64,000 bases of DNA from Exophiala sp. HKRS030. Its lineage: Eukaryota > Ascomycota > Eurotiomycetes > Chaetothyriales > Herpotrichiellaceae. The translations under genes and the position numbers were made by a program. This document shows, piece by piece, positions 12,508-23,223 of the stretch. The notes under the pieces were generated by a model. It worked only from the letters and a program-made list of their open reading frames with translations, ran no database searches and had not been told where the DNA came from. Within the stretch, counting starts at the first letter, position 1, and the number at the start of each line of letters is the position of its first letter. The stretch lies in NCBI GenBank assembly GCA_023897205.1, contig JAHWDD010000011.1, positions 434,001 to 498,000 of the forward strand, given 5' to 3'.

Positions 12508-14688
12508 ATGGAAGAAAACCACAAGGAAACACCAACAGAGGTCAAGGCGATCATGAAGCAATATCGGGAATACAAGCAAAGAATTACGGAACAGGATGCA
12601 TTTGTGGATGTAATAAATATCAAGGACTAATCGTTGGTCTTGTGCTCACAATGCTGATGTTGGTGCAGGAACTCGTCAAGGCGGTCACACGCAAGGAGCA
12701 AGAATATCATGACCTCAAGGCCGACCTCCTGGATCAGACAGAGAGCCGCCGGAGATGGCAGAAGCGTGCCTTGGACGTCGAAGACCGCATAGCAAGCGAC
12801 CCTGTTACCATTGTCTCGCGAAGGGCATTCGTGCTGACGGAAAGAACCAGACCAGTGTACAGTATGTCCTCGTACTCATCGACGGAAACCAGCACTTCTT
12901 CCAACCACATTTCCTTCGGATGGGGGCCGCAGGCGCCGATGAGGCTGTCAAGAGATTCGTGGCCGAGGTGAAGGACTTTGCGAGAGCGCAACACAAGAGC
13001 GACTTGCCGGAGGGCATAGACACGGTAACGCATGTTTTCGCTGACATTGGTCAGTTGGCGCATGACCTCTCAGTGGCGAAACTCCTCCCGGAGCCGGACA
13101 CGCTATGGACATTCATCCAGGAAGTCTCCAAGGTCGACCCCGGCATGACAATCACCGACTGTGGTTCCGGGCACGGGGCGGTAGATACCAAGCTGAAATG
13201 TGTGAACCAGTTGCCCAGTGCTCTATCGTCAATCAATCCTTTGTTTTGCTGATTCTTCTTTCTCTAGACTACTACGAGCTTTTCTTGGAAAACTGCCACT
13301 GTAGGCACGTTTTCCTGGCTCTGGGCCAACGATCAGAGTACTACAAAGTCCTGGAGCTGTACGGCGACGACGATTATACCAAACTTAAGACAACACTCAT
13401 CCGTCCAGCGCATGGATTTGCCGAGAATTACAACATCCCATTCCATACCATCGAGCTTTCCATGCTCAACACTGTACAAAACAACACCGAGGGAATACCC
13501 CCGAATGACAAAACTTACCCCGTCCGATCAGCTCAATGGAATGATACCAGCAGTCTGCACGCTCCAGTGAACACATCTAATCCCACGTCCAATAGAGCAG
13601 ACAGGCAAGCGCCGTCCCGCCATGATAAAGCACCACTTCTAAACTCGACCACCACCACCACCACCACCCCCCAAACACGACCAGAAGTGAAGGCCACCCC
13701 GAAAGGGTCGCCAGCAAATGGCACTTTGGTGGTCAACGGCGTCAATGGTAGCCTCCCGGAAGAACTTGACAATGAGAGTCTACTCGGCGTTGTCAAGCTG
13801 GATTCGGCACATCCTTCATCGCAAACCAGGAAAGCTGCCGGTGAGCAGAGTTGGGAGGCGAACATCACTGAGAACAACTACACTCCGGCACCGATACAAG
13901 AGCCATGGGGCGAGACCACGAATGGTACCACCAATGGCTCCTACGACGAAGAAGACACCAACACGGAAGACATTCCAAGAAGTCGAGCACACACCCGAAG
14001 AGGCGAGAGGGGTGGTGCTGGCAAACGATGGCCACAGCCACTTCTGAGCCAGGAACGTCGACTTGCAAACAACAGCAACTTCCAACGGCCTGGAGTCCAA
14101 TCTCCGAAACAACAATTCGAGGGATCTTGGGACGACATGTTGAAGGAAGACGAGAAACGGGGCGTGTCACAGGCCCTGTCGGACCAGCAGCGGCCAGGCT
14201 CCAGCGCGAGCAGTCTCGCCGCTTCCGCATTCACGAAAAAGGTCCCCAGCACGCCGGAGCCTAACCCGGAGCGACGACCGATCTGTGCACCAATTGCGTT
14301 GAACAGATTCGACCAGAGGATCGACATGAAACTGCCAAAGCCTTCCTCCGAGGACCAAGAACTATGCGACCTTCGAACGCGGAACAAAAAATTGTGTAAC
14401 GAACATCATCTGCGTTCGGCCTGCGCCGATGAAAATTGTAAGTACGATCATGCGTCCATCACAGAAGGGGTCTATCTCGCACTGAGAATCAAGGCTCGCA
14501 GGCTTGCTTGCAGCATTGGTTCTGGCTGCCGACGTCACGACTGTTTCGCGAGCCACCATTGTCCAAATGTGTCACACTCGTCTACGTGCGGAAGACACAA
14601 CTGTAACTTTGCAGGCAAAGGCATGCATGAAGTGACGGACCTTCAAATCGTAAGACTGATTGAGCCAAAAAGTACAAATGGGTCTTGA
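12508..14688 (+). CDS. CCCH zinc-finger protein with fungal N-terminal domain (DUF7923-like)
   Basis: Four exons, 12508-12609, 12669-12803, 12863-13199 and 13268-14688, keep phase throughout and give 664 residues. The N-terminus is a coiled coil (about 5-75, rich in Lys/Glu/Gln). It is followed by a compact domain opening with YVLVLIDGNQHFF and containing THVFADIGQLAHDL, the layout of the fungal 'DUF7923' domain. Residues about 300-540 are low-complexity and probably disordered. At the C-terminus three Cys/His clusters appear: C-x8-C-x4-C-x3-H near 566, C-x5-C-x4-C-x3-H near 605, and a looser C-x8-C-x4-C...H near 621. Such proteins are generally taken to bind RNA, but no target is known. The second donor (GTTACC) is non-canonical, so the 12803/12863 junction is the least certain. 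Confidence 0.78.
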
Positions 14689-15554
14689 AGATACCACCAA
14701 AAACATGATCATCGAATTATCTCAAAGCAGGGCCGGACATTCCCTCCACAATCATTTCTGGGTCTTTTCCCCCGGGCGGAGGGCGTCGTGTTCCGTAATG
14801 AATAAAAGTCTTTTCTCTTGAGGGAGTGGGCCTATTGGTCGAGGCATGAGCTGGCCACGAGGCTGAGATATTCTGTGCCTCACTTGTCATCTCTTAGGAA
14901 GATGGCGGAACCCAGCCTGAGGGCCAGCTTGGTGTTTTGCTTGATGGGATTCACGGCCTGAGACCTTTCATAAATAAATCTGTGAGCATAGGGCGGCCTG
15001 TTTCTGCTGGAAGGCTTTAGGGCCTTGACAAAGAAATGTCGATCAAAAATACCCACCAGCTTCACGAGCGCCCAAAAAGCAACTTTGTCCGAATCCAATG
15101 GAGCGAAGGAGTGGTCAATTAAGACCACGCATGGCAGCTGAATTCACAATGTGAGAATGCAGACTTTTTGGTTCGAAGACTAAAAGCGAATGTTAGTTTC
15201 TTGATTGTCGAGACGGCCAGATCAGAGTGAAACGTACCAGGTTCTGTCTCTCGCTATGTAGCCGTCAACAAAGCCCTTTTTTTGTGGCATCCGAGTGACG
15301 GCCCTGGCTGGCTAACCAAGCGCAAATAATTGAGTGAGTCTAGGAGTCTCTTGTCGTGGGTCTCGTGCCAGCAAAAAATATCTGGTTGATTTCCATGCAG
15401 CCGGGCACGGTGGATTGCCACGCTCGAAAAAACGGCTTGATGCGACGCTTGACCAGCGTGATGAGCATCGATCGTAGCGCAACGAAGACCAGTGACTTCA
15501 ATCCGGTCGCGTCCTGTGTGCTTCTCTCGCCCGGTCTCATTGTGTTCATTCGCA
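14689..15554. other. Intergenic between convergent genes, 0.87 kb
   Basis: 3' regions of the CCCH gene and of Y14. A short minus-strand frame at 15128-14880 has no family resemblance. No RNA gene recognised. Confidence 0.5.
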
Positions 15555-16250
15555 TCAATCTCTGTCCATCTTGTCTCCGTCTCCGTCTCCTTTTCGGTGC
15601 CTGTCGACGCTTCGGCTCCTACTCCTCGACTTGCTCCGGCTGCGGCTCCTCGCACCACCACGAGCACCACCGCCGCCGCCGCGACGTTCGTTCCCCTTGC
15701 CTCCTCCTCCTCCTCCTCCGGGGCCACCTCGGCCGCCCTTGTTGTCTTTGGGCGGTGGTCTCACGAACGCGTAGTCGACCGAGATGGTCTGATCGAGAAG
15801 TTTTGCCCCGTTGAGTGCCTTGATGGCAGCCGCGGCTTCGACTTGTGTGGGATACTCGATGAGTACGTAGCCCTGAAAAATGGAAAAATGTCAGTGTGTG
15901 TTTGTGTCTCTTTGGCTGCGAGGCGTCTGGACACCTCCAGCACATGGTCATACCTTGACGTATCCTGTCCTTCGATCCAAGTTGAGATGTAGGTTCTTGA
16001 TGTCACCGTACTCGGCGAACAAGTCGGTAATGTCCTCCTCGGTGGCTTCTTCGTGGATGTTTGTCGCGATCACGATCCAACCCTCGATGCTGCGGACCGC
16101 CACGGCGTTCTGGACGGTGCGCGCCTCGGACCCCGCGTTGCTGTTGGCTTTCGTGGTCTCTTCGGTCGTCGGCGACGATGTGCCGCCGACGGTCTTGGGG
16201 TCATCTGATACTGCCGGGGGCGCGGCATCAATCTCCATTTCTGTAGACAT
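15555..16250 (-). CDS. RNA-binding protein Y14 (RBM8A), exon-junction complex subunit
   Basis: Two exons, 16250-15954 and 15872-15555, separated by an 81 bp intron, encode 204 residues. An acidic N-terminus precedes a single RRM (about 56-135) opening with [19 protein letters not shown] and holding the Y14-type stretch [17 protein letters not shown]. The intron splits the RRM directly after RTGYVK. The C-terminus is a Gly-rich then Arg/Ser-rich tail. Y14 pairs with Mago through its RRM face, forms the exon-junction core with eIF4A3, and marks spliced mRNA for export and surveillance. The Arg/Ser tail is longer than in animal Y14. Confidence 0.93.
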
Positions 16251-16743
16251 GGGTGAGGTGCGCGGCGCAAGAAGGAGAATGGGAAATCGTTGTCTGGTTG
16301 GTACGAGGAGGTCGAGTAGGGCGGGGAGAGGTATCGCGCGCGAGACGAAAGAAAAGTTCCCAAAAAGGAGGTGGGGAGGACAACGCGTATTGAGGAGGGC
16401 GGAAGGGGTGGTCACTGTATGTCGTCGTGGCAGTGGTGTTGGCGACGCACCGGCATGTGGTTGTTCGTAGTTGGCGGGCGCCCAAAAAGGTGAAGTCTGC
16501 GTGTCTGCGTGCCAAGGTTTAGTTGAATCTGCTCACAGCTCACCCCGGATAGGGAAGGAGGGTGATGCCTCCCTATATATGCTCACCCACCCAGATCTTA
16601 GTAAGTTTATAGCCGTGTCAGGCAAGTTCGCCGAGACGAGCGTTTATGGCAAGCTGTGCCTCAGTCAGGTCGCCATACTCATTCTCTAAAGGCTTGAGGA
16701 CCCCTGCTGCCTTTCTTTTCTTCTGCAAAGAGAATCTCCAAAG
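16251..16743. other. Divergent promoter region between Y14 and the Tse2-like gene
   Basis: 493 bp with a TATATAT run at 16574-16580 that could serve either side. No coding signal. Confidence 0.5.
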
Positions 16744-17506
16744 ATGTTCGTCACAAGATTACTAAGCTTCAGACCTCGGCGCGGGTACCCAAGGAATCTA
16801 AAGCGCAACATCGCCAGCATATCGATTCTGACACGGGTTCCCGCAACTATATATCGTCTCCAGCAAGGACCACGCTCAAATCTTCTTGCTCCTCATCCAG
16901 AGGGCGAGGGTATACCGATCGACGAAGTTCAGTTAGACCGGGATGGACTTGTCAAGACTGGATTGTCTCTGAAAGAACCTTGTTGGTATCTCTAGACTCG
17001 ATGCGTGGGGGCCTCTCCAACCCACTGACCCCATTACGAATTGCAGTGTTCAATGGAGCGATCTTTATGCCCAACACTCATCTGATGCAGGAATTGACCA
17101 GAGATGCTTTCGATGCTTATTTTGAACAAGACGAATCGTGCAAGCCCGTTCTTGTTCGATTGGCTAAAGGTAAAGCAAGAAGAGTAAAATCAGCAAGATA
17201 CGGGTTTGGATCGCTCACAACACTTAGGGACCATGGTTCCAGAGTCACTTCAACTCCTTCAACAAGACTCGCAATTCGCGCTACAACCCATCCCTCCTCG
17301 GAGGTTGGCCGGTCAGAATCTTCCCCCTATCCATTCGCAATTACGATGCATTTGGGCGCTGACAACCCAGTCCAGAGCTGAACGAATGCCTTGACGAATT
17401 CTACAGTGCCTATGCAACAATTATTGATGCTGGGGACTGGTATCAGAAGAATGCTTTCGCCGATGCCACTCCTGATGAAGAGCCCCATATTTGGACTGAG
17501 CTCTAA
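16744..17506 (+). CDS. Tse2-type ADP-ribosyltransferase-fold protein, fungal family, copy 1
   Basis: A four-exon model (16744-16981, 17047-17169, 17228-17311, 17376-17506) keeps phase and gives 191 residues. Visible family-style landmarks are a short basic N-terminus, YRLQQGP, VQLDRDGLVKTG, the NGA...MPNT stretch after intron 1, and ELNECLDEF after intron 3. The match to the fungal family carrying a Tse2-type ADP-ribosyltransferase toxin domain is from recalled motif order, not a search. Introns 2 and 3 have good signals. Intron 1 uses a GTTGGT donor and its region also reads as coding in another frame (TDPIT at about 17027), so a small frame lesion is an alternative. Whether the protein is an active transferase is unknown; no secretion signal is seen. 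Copies 2 and 3 lie just downstream. Confidence 0.55.
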
Positions 17507-17665
17507 GGTGACACAGATCTACGTGCAGTTGCACGCGTCGCTTCCGTGGTAGGCAGAGTATTGGTTCATAGGGTTCTTACCAGGGTCTCTAATAGAGTGT
17601 TGACTGAAGCAGTCGACAATATCGGCCGTTTTCAGGTGGGACGAGCCAGTGACTGATCATATCTC

Positions 17666-17884
17666 CCAGAAGACCTTGTTCTCGTCCACGAATTTGGTGG
17701 ACAATACTCCTTGCAACCCAAGGTCGAGATGACCTTGCCGGGTGGGCATGGCCGAGCTCCCGAAAAGTCACGGAAGCTAATGTGGGTAGAATTGAACGCC
17801 AAACTCACTGCATTCTATCCTAGTCAGGCGAGTGCCTTGACAAAGGAGGATTGGCAGAAGCAATACCCCGAGGCCACTGAATAG
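17666..17884 (+). pseudogene. Tse2-like copy 2, C-terminal fragment only
   Basis: The stretch reads LPEDLVLVHE and YSLQPKVEMTL, then, after a probable intron (GTGGGC...GCTAAT...GGGTAG), ELNAKLTAF and a TAG stop at 17882-17884. These landmarks match the C-terminal half of copy 3 (LPEDLILIHE, YSLQ, ELN...). An in-frame TGA sits a few codons upstream of LPEDL, and no N-terminal half is recognisable between 17507 and 17665. I read it as a 5'-truncated relic. The probable intron also reads through without a stop, so its removal is inferred from copies 1 and 3. Confidence 0.55.
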
Positions 17885-18024
17885 TGGCAGATGCCTCCAT
17901 GGAGAGGATGCAGGAGATGAGAGACTGGCAGTATATAGTTAGCATTTTGGTCGACAACATGAGCTTCCAAGTATCCGTACTGAAAGATGCTACACTTCCG
18001 CAACCATGTCGTCTCTCTCTCCTC

Positions 18025-18636
18025 TTACTGGTCCGTCCTGGTAGGAAATTTGGCATGCCATTCTTTTTTAGTCATGCGGATGGCCTCGTCATTCAAAAAG
18101 GAAGTAACTTCCGAATTTAGTTCTACCAAGGGTGAGATTTTGCGATGGCACGCAGTTCTGAAGGTTCTTACCGTCCAAGGTCATTTCACGACTGGCTTGT
18201 AAAGAATAATGTTCGCCTCGCTCATGTATGAGAATGAGATCCTCAGGGAGAGTTGTGCCTATAGCTTGTTAGTACTTGTGCACAAGTGACGTCCAGTAGT
18301 AAATGACCTTGAAGAATATGGTATATCAATACTACAGGAGCCCGAAAGCTGCGTACCAGGGATTGCTGAGTTTTCGTATTCGGTCGCAAAGATGCACCAT
18401 TGGGCCCTGGTCACCCTGTAAGTATGTTGAAACATCTGAAATGAATGCGGAATCCTACTTTGATACCAGTCACTGGTCATTCCCAGTGGTTGAACCTTTC
18501 CATCGATGGTCATAACATCCCAAGAAGGAGCCCCAGGCCGCAACGATTTGTCACGCAGTTTGGTCAGTGATCCGGCGCTTATCCGAAACAGGTCCCGAGG
18601 GACAACTGTATAGCGGCCGAGCAGTCTTACACCCAT
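18025..18636 (-). CDS. Tse2-type ADP-ribosyltransferase-fold protein, copy 3
   Basis: Four exons on the minus strand (18636-18459, 18406-18308, 18258-18172, 18122-18025) close in phase to 153 residues. Landmarks in order are RDLFRISAG, DVMTIDGKVQP, PNGASLRPNT directly after intron 1, LPEDLILIHERGEHYSLQ after intron 2, and ELN directly after intron 3. Intron 2 (18259-18307) has a perfect TACTAAC branch site and intron 3 a GTAAGA donor. All three introns sit at the same place and phase as in copy 1. The 5' end is uncertain: the ATG at 18636 is followed at once by a GTAAGA-like sequence, so an upstream exon is possible. The gene converges on copy 2 with about 140 bp between stops. Activity and biological role are unknown. 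Confidence 0.6.
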
Positions 18637-19925
18637 CGTGTTGCAAACCGCAGAACAATCGATGTGTTGTCTTTTTTTGAACTTGTTGGGACACTTTGTG
18701 TACGACGTGAGCGAGCTCTAAAGTGGCGCCGTCTGGGTGAGCGCGCCGGGAGCGGCCGAGCAGATTTACCATTGGCCCGAGTCGCCAAGGTTCCCATCTT
18801 CAGCCTCGTTTGCATTGATTCCGAGGGAGAAAGCCCTGTCAGACGCTCACCACCGTCCTACATGTCGGCAGGATAACAGTGAGTTCGGGTATTGTCATTA
18901 CATTTAGATTACCACTGACTTGTACGTTCAATCTCGGTCATGACGTTAAATACGGCCTTCTTCGTGACGCAAGACGGAGCCAAAACAATCAGAATATATT
19001 TCGACTGACGGCCGATTTTCCGTGCTTCCAAACGACCATGAATCGAATTCAAAATTCCAGCTCTACGGCTACATGCGTTCTGGGAAACACGTTCAAAGCC
19101 GTGGAAGACACTCGGAGGGCTGGAGCAAAGGTTTTTATGCAGCTTTTTTCCTGCTCGGAAACTGTTGTGGCGGTCTTATGGCCGAAACTTGTTTTGAAGC
19201 AGATCTTGTTCAGGATGCTGGAATATATTTATTGGTTTCGCATCACATCTCCAAGCATCAATCATGTCTACCGCAAAAACCACCAACAACAACTCAAATA
19301 CTATCCAAATAGCACCAACCCCCCCATGGATTATATTGCTACTTCGATAGGCGCCAAAGTTTATCCTTCTATGACCCAAAAGACGGCGTGGGTGCTCAAG
19401 ATCTCACATCGGGACAGGGAATACTTCGTCGGACGAGTTCGTGGGAGGGCGAACACCACGAACACAACAACAATGAGAAATGCACGGACACGGACATAAT
19501 ATATGCATATTAACGATACCAAGTGCTCAAATCCATCAATATCGGCCTGGAACTCAATATTGCTTCTTATTTTGATCTACGCTTACATAGAAGATCGCGT
19601 GGAAAGCACGATAACAAAAACAAACACCCCTTATCCAACGTACACACTGAACACTCTTCGACATTCAGCTTCATAATGTGGGCATGAATGCAAGCCAGCC
19701 TGATGAGCCACAACAGCACAGTCGACCTCAACCAAGTAAGTATGCATTGACTTCTTTATATTCTGGAGTTGCCATAGAACCGTCACACCTTTTTCTCCTC
19801 ATCTGGAGCCTCATCCCCCAGCGGCGGCACAATCCACTTTATAATGCAGACCAACTGAGTCATATCTGCTAGCCCATACTCCGTACGGGTGGTGGACTAG
19901 GCGCACGCTGGCCGGGCCCGGTTGC
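18637..19925. other. Intergenic, 1.3 kb
   Basis: A plus-strand frame at 18879-19499 (206 codons, first codon GTG) has no recognisable domain and AT-rich, non-coding-like composition. One GTACTCCGTAC-type motif lies at 19876-19886. Nothing else stands out. Confidence 0.5.
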
Positions 19926-20931
19926 TTAGAAGAAGAGATATGCTATCAAAAAGCTAAGTAGGCAAAGACCTGCAACAATTTGCAAGGGTACTCCGGACTC
20001 GTTGCTCTGTTGCACCACTGTCTGGACTTTGTCACTTGCTTCTTGTACCTTTCTCTGCCGGAACTGTGGGTCTTGGACCTGGTCGCTCAGTTTCTTAATC
20101 TGAGCACGGGCGGCTGCTAGTTGTTCTTGTAGTTCCTGGGTGGAGGTTGGTACAGCGCTCGCTACAGTGGAAGCGGCGGCGGCTAGGCCGGTGGCTTCAG
20201 CCGCGTTCGCCATCGACGACTTGGCCGATTCGGCTGTAGACACACCCCCAACCGATGAGCGAGGAGCTGGGGAGTCAAATTGCGGAGAGGGCGACGAGTA
20301 AGCTGGTGGCTGTTCTTCATGGGAGGAAACGCCATTGGGTGTCCCTCCTGTCGCAGGCAGGAAATTGACTCTGATCTTCTTCTCCTGGATTGTGTTCTTG
20401 GCCGTCTTCTCGACTGTTTGCCAGAGGGTGGTGACGTTGGGGTCCTGATCGGCAGATGTGAGGACGGATTGTACGAGGAACTTGTCGCGGCATTTGGCGT
20501 CGAGGGGTGGTTCTTCTTTCATGGCCTGTAGAAGAACTACAACTGTTAGTGGATTCATCGGTATGATATGATATGGTCCTACCTTGCACTTCGACTTCTC
20601 CATTTGGTGGAATCATGCCCGAGTTCGGCCGTACACAATATCTGTTCAAAGGTTAATGGTTGAGAGGGAGTGATGGTGGATGATGTTACGCACTGCTTGG
20701 GTGCAGTAGTTTTGACCTGCGTTGCACACGATTAGAGACATGCGCAACTGCGATGTGGCGGGTGGACATACTTTGAATGCAACGGGGGCACTGTTTGAGT
20801 TGCTGAGCTTGAGAACCTCAGTGACCTCTCGGTTGAAAGGGCCTGGACTCAACGTTAATCACAGAAAGACGCCATGTTGGGAGGTACTGACGTCTGAAGC
20901 CAAGTTCGGCCGGTAGTAGATCAACAGACAT
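19926..20931 (-). CDS. scs2: VAP/Scs2 family ER membrane contact protein
   Basis: Five exons (20931-20892, 20842-20772, 20716-20694, 20641-20583, 20536-19926) give 267 residues. The first four exons plus the start of exon 5 make the MSP domain: MSVDLLPAELGFRR, then FNREVTEVLKLSNSN, VKTTAPKQYCVRPNSGMI and CRDKFLVQS, the FFAT-binding face of VAP proteins. A disordered Ser/Pro linker follows, then a coiled coil (about 185-240) and a single C-terminal membrane anchor (about 248-266, PLQIVAGLCLLSFLIAYLFF). The protein sits in the ER membrane and recruits FFAT-motif lipid-transfer and phosphoinositide proteins to contact sites. Exon 3 is only 23 nt. Confidence 0.92.
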
Positions 20932-21677
20932 GATGGCGGTCGGGTAAGTTGGCGCGATGTCTAGGGAAAGGAAAGGGTAGTCGATTCAATGGGTGGTCGT
21001 GGCGAAGTACTCGAAGAAGTGATTTCGCGATGCTGGTTTGAATCGGATTAAGAGTGAAGTGTGGCCTGGCCGATCCGGGATTGTTCAGCAAACAAGCAGA
21101 TTATGATGACAGAGGTGTGTGTTATGGATAAACGAGGAGTTCGAATCAAGCTGGGGGGAAGAGGCTGGGGTGGTGGTTAAGACACGTTCCCTAGGGGAGG
21201 CTATTGCCCCTAAAAGTGGTTCTGCCAGAGCTTGTTAGGCACCTAACCAACCCTATCCAGGTGCCTGCCTTGCCTAAAGGAACAGTTATTGTACCGTAGC
21301 TTCTTGGCAGCAAATGACGAACAGCCCGGCGAGCCTTTTTAGCCTCACAGTTTAATGAGCCACTCACAACTGTCTTTACCCAAGCCTCGTCACTCCCTCT
21401 TGCCTTGTGGCGCATCACCATAACTGTCACTCTTCTCTCTTCTGCAAGCAAAGCCTCAAGTGACCTTTTGTTCCAGCATTTACACCACGAGACTCTAGTA
21501 AACCTTGTCTAAATATTCATAAATTCATCGAGTTCCCTTTTCATCTGCCTCAATCAGAATCCTCGGTGTATCAGTTCCACCGCCGCTCTTCATCTCCGCC
21601 CACCACCCCGCAATCCTTCCTTCTCTTAGAGCCTCAAGACACACCACTCTGCTCTCCAACCTTAGACTGTGTTCACA
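20932..21677. promoter_or_regulatory. Divergent promoter region, Scs2/VAP and UBX protein
   Basis: 746 bp between two divergent start codons. The half next to the UBX gene is pyrimidine-rich (about 21520-21660), typical of fungal housekeeping promoters. No individual site is called. Confidence 0.45.
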
Positions 21678-22650
21678 ATGGCGTCGTCAGATCTCGACCA
21701 GTTGGTCATGATGGGCTTCGACAAGGAGAAAAGTGAAATGGCCATCAAAGCGACCGGTGGCTGTAAGTAAAGAGTGCCCGCTTGGCCGGCGACCTTCAAG
21801 GCTAACCTTTGCCTCCGCAGTGGCCGATGCCATCGACTGGCTAGACCAGAACTCCTCAAAATCCATAGAAGAGTTGAGAAGTGAGAAGGAAGCCACGGAC
21901 AAAGCAAAAGCCGAAGAAGCAGCAGAGGAAGCCCGGAGTCTGGTTTGCAACGAGTGTGGGAAGAAGTTCAGAGGTACTGCACAAGCCGAATTCCATGCGA
22001 GCAAGTCTGGACACACCGATTTTGCAGAGTCCACGGAAGAGATCAAGGCCTTGACTGAAGAAGAAAAGAAAGCCAAGTTGGCAGACCTGAGAGAGAAGCT
22101 AGCGGCCAAGCGCGCTGTGCAGGCGGAGCAAGACAAGGTCGATCAAAAACGAAACGAGCAGATCAATCGCAAGAAGACCAAAGAGACAGAGGACGCGAAG
22201 GAACAACTGCGGGTAAAAGAACAGATCAAGGAAGCCGAGAAGAAGCGGCAAGAGAAGCAAGCCGATATTGAGGCAAAGAAGCGAATACAGGCCAAAATCG
22301 CTGCCGACAAAGAGGAAAGACGATTAAAAGCCGAGAGAGAAAAAGCGGCTCGGTCAGGTGCTGCTGTGCCTGTCGTTGAGACACCTGCCGCACCGCCAGC
22401 AGCACCAAAACCAGCCTCGGACTACAAGGAGACGCGCCTCCGGTTACAGACTTCTGCCGGCAATATCATGAAGACCTTCCCGGTCGAGACGACGCTGTTT
22501 GAGGTTGCTGCTGCGGTGGGCGAGGAGACAGGACGGGACGTTGAAAGCTTCACCCAGAACTTCCCTAGGAAAGTGTTCGGGCATGAGTACTTTGGAGAGT
22601 CGCTGAAGGATTTGAAGCTAGTGCCCAGTGCAAGCTTGATCGTGACGTAG
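21678..22650 (+). CDS. UBA-UBX domain protein (UBXN1/SAKS1-like p97/Cdc48 cofactor)
   Basis: Two exons, 21678-21762 and 21821-22650, split by a 58 bp intron, give 304 residues. An N-terminal UBA domain (LDQLVMMGFDKEKSEMAIKA to about 40) binds ubiquitin. A single C2H2-like finger follows (CNECGKKFRGTAQAEFHASK, about 80-105), then a long charged coiled coil (about 115-210, Lys/Glu/Arg-rich). A C-terminal UBX domain (about 225-304) begins at ETRLRLQTSAGNIMKTF, and its S/T-F-P-R loop appears as NFPRKVF. This UBA, finger, coil, UBX order matches UBXN1-type adaptors, which link ubiquitylated clients to the AAA ATPase Cdc48/p97. Confidence 0.9.
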
Positions 22651-23223
22651 GTGTTCTCATATTGTCCCTTGGCCTTGAGCTTGAACAGTCTTCACGGCGA
22701 ACCATCTCGTGTGGGATCTCAGAATGGCAAGCATAATTCGTGCTCTGTTGCCACCAATTGATCCAGGCGATGCTGACCATGAATGAAGGGATTATCCATT
22801 GCCTTGGTAGCTGACGCGTGGAGGATCGTGGATCTGAGGGTCATGATAGAATTAGATTAATCAAAACCCACCGAGCAGAATCAGGGAAGGTTGAGAATAT
22901 CGATTGATTGCCTGTGCTGTACAATAGGAGTCCAGCCGCGTAAATTGTCCTCCATATCGATATTAGAACTCCGTCCGTACTCCGTACTCGTACCCGTTAA
23001 AAACGCGTCGAGGTCGATTAATGCACGTGCGGGGTGCTGAGGATCACGCCGCCCGGTATTTTTTTATCCACCACCGCTTCTCAACGTCTCCTGATCTTCG
23101 CACTCTTCTGATATTTACAGCGTTCCTAATGCTTCTCGCACCAAGGACAGCCATTCTTTCTGTCGGTCCTTCCCTTATCCATTTATCCTAGACCTAGAAT
23201 TACCGCAGACTGTTCAACTTGTT
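22651..23223. other. Intergenic, 0.57 kb
   Basis: 3' region of the UBX gene and promoter of the desaturase. An exact GTACTCCGTAC lies at 22977-22987, about 240 bp upstream of the desaturase ATG. Confidence 0.5.

Noticed and set aside
16744..18636. Bacterial-style toxin-antitoxin or secretion cassette
   Set aside because: The genes have spliceosomal introns at shared positions and no adjacent immunity-like gene, so they read as a resident fungal family.
18879..19499. 206-codon plus-strand frame
   Set aside because: It begins at GTG, is AT-rich with no domain, and the first ATG is far inside.
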